Part shown: one piece after another, positions 62,502-64,000 of the stretch
How positions within the stretch are numbered: position 1 is the first letter of the stretch
Layout of the letters: each line of letters starts with the position of its first letter
Assembly: GCF_030385785.1 (NCBI RefSeq)
Contig: NZ_JAUEDK010000006.1
Coordinates: 91,360-155,359 of the forward strand
Direction of reading: 5' to 3'
DNA from: Crenobacter oryzisoli
GTDB taxonomy: Bacteria; Pseudomonadota; Gammaproteobacteria; Burkholderiales; Chromobacteriaceae
Length of the DNA: 64,000 nucleotides
Made by a program: the position numbers and the translations under genes
The notes under the pieces: generated by a model
The model's database searches: none
Seen by the model: only the letters and a program-made list of their open reading frames with translations
What the model was told of the DNA's origin: nothing

Positions 62502-63713
62502 TTACTTCTCCATTACCTGACGCCAGTAGTTGTACATGCCACGGATCAAAGTCTCCGTCACCATATGGTCGGTATGCCCACAGTCGCGCCCGCCCAACTC
62601 GGCAATGGTCTGGTGAAAGGGTTTTTGTTCGAAGCCTTCCTGGGAGAATTCGATCACCTCGCCGTCGTCGGCCGACACGAAACCGGCCGGCCCGAACAGG
62701 TTGGCCTGGCGTAGGCGCCGTTGCGTCATTTCAGGGGTGTCATCCTCGAAGCCGAAATGGGTCCAGACAAAATCGAAGGAGTCATGTCCATTCGGCTGGA
62801 TGTGGCGGGTGGAGACCGAGTTGACCTGCTGCTGGATGATCACGCTCGGGAACAGCGTCATCATCACCGCGGTCGGGCCGTTCCACCACGGTTCGACCAC
62901 CACATCAAGGAAGCGGTCGTCGTTGAGCCGCATCTGCTCCTTAAAGCTGGTCACACCCGCAGTGACGTCGGCTTTGCCACCACCTCCGCGCGTCGAGATC
63001 ATCGCCGCATGGCGGAAGTGCTCGTCCATCTTGAGCTCGGACTTATTGTCGGCACGCCATAAGCCGAAGGTGACGAACCAGGTATGCAGCAGACCGGGGT
63101 GGTATGGATCCTTGATGTTCTCCTGCATCAGCTTCCAGTTACCAGGAATCCGCTGCTTGTTGTAGCCGAGGATCTTCAGCTTACGGCCGTCGAACAGGCG
63201 GTCGAAGTACTGCAAGATGGTCGGCCCGAGAAACTCCTCCAGCGGCTCGACCTCGTGATCGAAGGAGGCGAACACCACGCCATTGCGGATGGCGACCTTC
63301 AGCTTGTTCAGGCCGTGCTCTTCCGGCTTGAAGTCGGCAGGCATGCCACCGTTGACCTTGCCATCCTGCTTGATGCCGCGCCGGAACGGCACGCCGATCA
63401 GGTTGCCTTTGAGGTCGTAGTTCCATTGGTGATAGGGGCAGATCAGGTCTTTCTTGTTGCCGAATTCATCCCGGCAAAACCGCATGCCGCGATGAGCACA
63501 GACGTTTTCCACCACGTGAATCTCGCCATCCTGCGCACGCGTCATGATCACCGAGCGCTCGCCGATTGCGGTACGCTTGAAGTCGCCGGGCTTGGGAACT
63601 TCTGCCTCCAGCCCGACATAGCACCAGTGCCCTGAATAGAAGAATCGCTCAAGCTCGCGCCGATATATCTCCTGGTCGGTATAGGTGGCGGTTTCCAACC
63701 CCAAGTGCAACAC
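62502..63713 (-). CDS. nagG: Salicylate 5-hydroxylase large (alpha) oxygenase subunit, 5' end cut by an IS30 element
   Basis: 403 aa as an open frame. It adds oxygen to salicylate to give gentisate. Rieske site CAHRGMRFC...CPYHQWNYD, mononuclear iron site in ENIKDPYHPGLLH (D-x-x-H-x4-H). From about TYTDQEIYRRELERF onward it is family sequence, but the first codons (from a GTG at 63713) lie inside the IS30-type end, so roughly the first 20-30 native residues and the native start and promoter are missing. Whether the remaining frame is expressed is doubtful. Confidence 0.8.
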   Translation of the reverse strand: MLHLGLETATYTDQEIYRRELERFFYSGHWCYVGLEAEVPKPGDFKRTAIGERSVIMTRAQDGEIHVVENVCAHRGMRFCRDEFGNKKDLICPYHQWNYDLKGNLIGVPFRRGIKQDGKVNGGMPADFKPEEHGLNKLKVAIRNGVVFASFDHEVEPLEEFLGPTILQYFDRLFDGRKLKILGYNKQRIPGNWKLMQENIKDPYHPGLLHTWFVTFGLWRADNKSELKMDEHFRHAAMISTRGGGGKADVTAGVTSFKEQMRLNDDRFLDVVVEPWWNGPTAVMMTLFPSVIIQQQVNSVSTRHIQPNGHDSFDFVWTHFGFEDDTPEMTQRRLRQANLFGPAGFVSADDGEVIEFSQEGFEQKPFHQTIAELGGRDCGHTDHMVTETLIRGMYNYWRQVMEK

Positions 63714-64000
63714 CCTGATAAGGTGTTGCCATGCCCTCCCACTACCATCAGCTTTGCCCAGAAGAACGTGCCTGCATCATGCAAATGACCGCGCAGGGAC
63801 ACAGTCTGCGCCACATCGCCCGCTTATTGCGGCGGGCACCCAGCTCCATCTGCCGGGAAGTGCGCCGTAATGCCTGCAGCCCCCATCGCTACGATGCCGC
63901 CGCTGCCGGGCGCAAGGCCAGGCAACGCTCTCGCCTCCCTCGCCGACCACGCAAACTTCAGCCTCACAGCGCCGCATTCCTCGTTGTCGTTGAACTGCTA
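63690..64000 (+). mobile_element. IS30-family insertion sequence, left end (continues past the window)
   Basis: The left end lies somewhere near 63685-63707, where nagG family sequence stops. GCAACACC (63707-63714) and GGTGTTGC (63722-63729) form a hairpin just before the transposase ATG; GTTGCACTTG-like ends are, from memory, usual for IS30 relatives. The exact boundary needs the other end of the element. Confidence 0.75.
63731..64000 (+). CDS. IS30-family transposase, N-terminal 90 codons (truncated by window edge)
   Basis: Starts MPSHYHQLCPEERACIMQMT; the stretch GHSLRHIARLLRRAPSSICR with EVRRN following is the IS30 N-terminal HTH (Y-x-x-L-x-x-E-E-R and S-x-I-x-R-E-x-x-R-N pattern). The frame is open to the window edge. 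The DDE domain would lie beyond the window. It points away from nagG. Confidence 0.88.
   Translation, partial: MPSHYHQLCPEERACIMQMTAQGHSLRHIARLLRRAPSSICREVRRNACSPHRYDAAAAGRKARQRSRLPRRPRKLQPHSAAFLVVVELL

Overview
The window is GC-rich, densely packed bacterial chromosome. The gene neighbourhoods (leuC-leuD-leuB / asd / usg-type paralogue / fimV / truA / trpF-trpB-trpA / accD; trxA-rho; fabI next to yejABEF), a neisserial-looking FabI and a Correia-like miniature element point to a betaproteobacterium, most likely of the Neisseriales (Chromobacteriaceae/Chitinibacteraceae type). This placement rests on family recognition and synteny; no search was run. No rRNA, tRNA or CRISPR array was recognised.

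Layout. (1) 1-14871, all on the minus strand: leucine synthesis (leuCDB, interleaved with a lipoprotein gene and a small membrane-protein gene), a tandem-GNAT gene, asd, a 2-hydroxyacid dehydrogenase, a Usg/Asd paralogue, the polar-landmark protein FimV, truA, trpFBA and the 5' part of accD. (2) 15.3-24.3 kb: hslR with a fumarylacetoacetate-hydrolase-family gene; selD divergent from mnmH-mnmC, all concerned with wobble-uridine or selenium chemistry; a thioesterase; a candidate structured, C-rich small RNA; a CBS-domain membrane protein; htpX. (3) 24.4-34.5 kb: an AcoR-type sigma-54 activator divergent from an aldehyde dehydrogenase, with a visible sigma-54 promoter and palindromic upstream sites; a Zn/Cd/Pb-type P-ATPase divergent from its MerR regulator with a clear operator; small stress and hydrolase genes; adenosine/adenine deaminase; an orphan branched-chain amino-acid binding lipoprotein. 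(4) 34.7-44.7 kb: putA (no N-terminal DNA-binding domain), a BON protein, the glrK-qseG-glrR two-component operon, rho and trxA. (5) 44.9-51.3 kb: yejABEF peptide importer divergent from fabI. (6) 51.3-60.8 kb, accessory in character: an EAL phosphodiesterase gene bracketed by 120-bp direct repeats; a 122-bp IS4-type miniature element with target duplication; an ABC importer operon with a HAD phosphatase, divergent from a GntR/UTRA regulator followed by an SMR exporter and a TIM-barrel enzyme gene. Two copies of an 11-mer operator flank the divergent promoters. (7) 60.9-64.0 kb: a salicylate 5-hydroxylase / fumarylpyruvate hydrolase fragment (nagG-nagH-nagAb-nagK type) bounded by an IS5-family remnant and an IS30-family element that has cut off the start of the large oxygenase subunit.

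Most of the window is core metabolism. The less ordinary signals are the candidate sRNA at about 21.35-21.53 kb, three different miniature or repeat elements placed exactly at gene ends or terminators, the GntR-controlled importer/HAD/SMR/TIM-barrel locus of unknown substrate, and the IS-bounded aromatic catabolic fragment.
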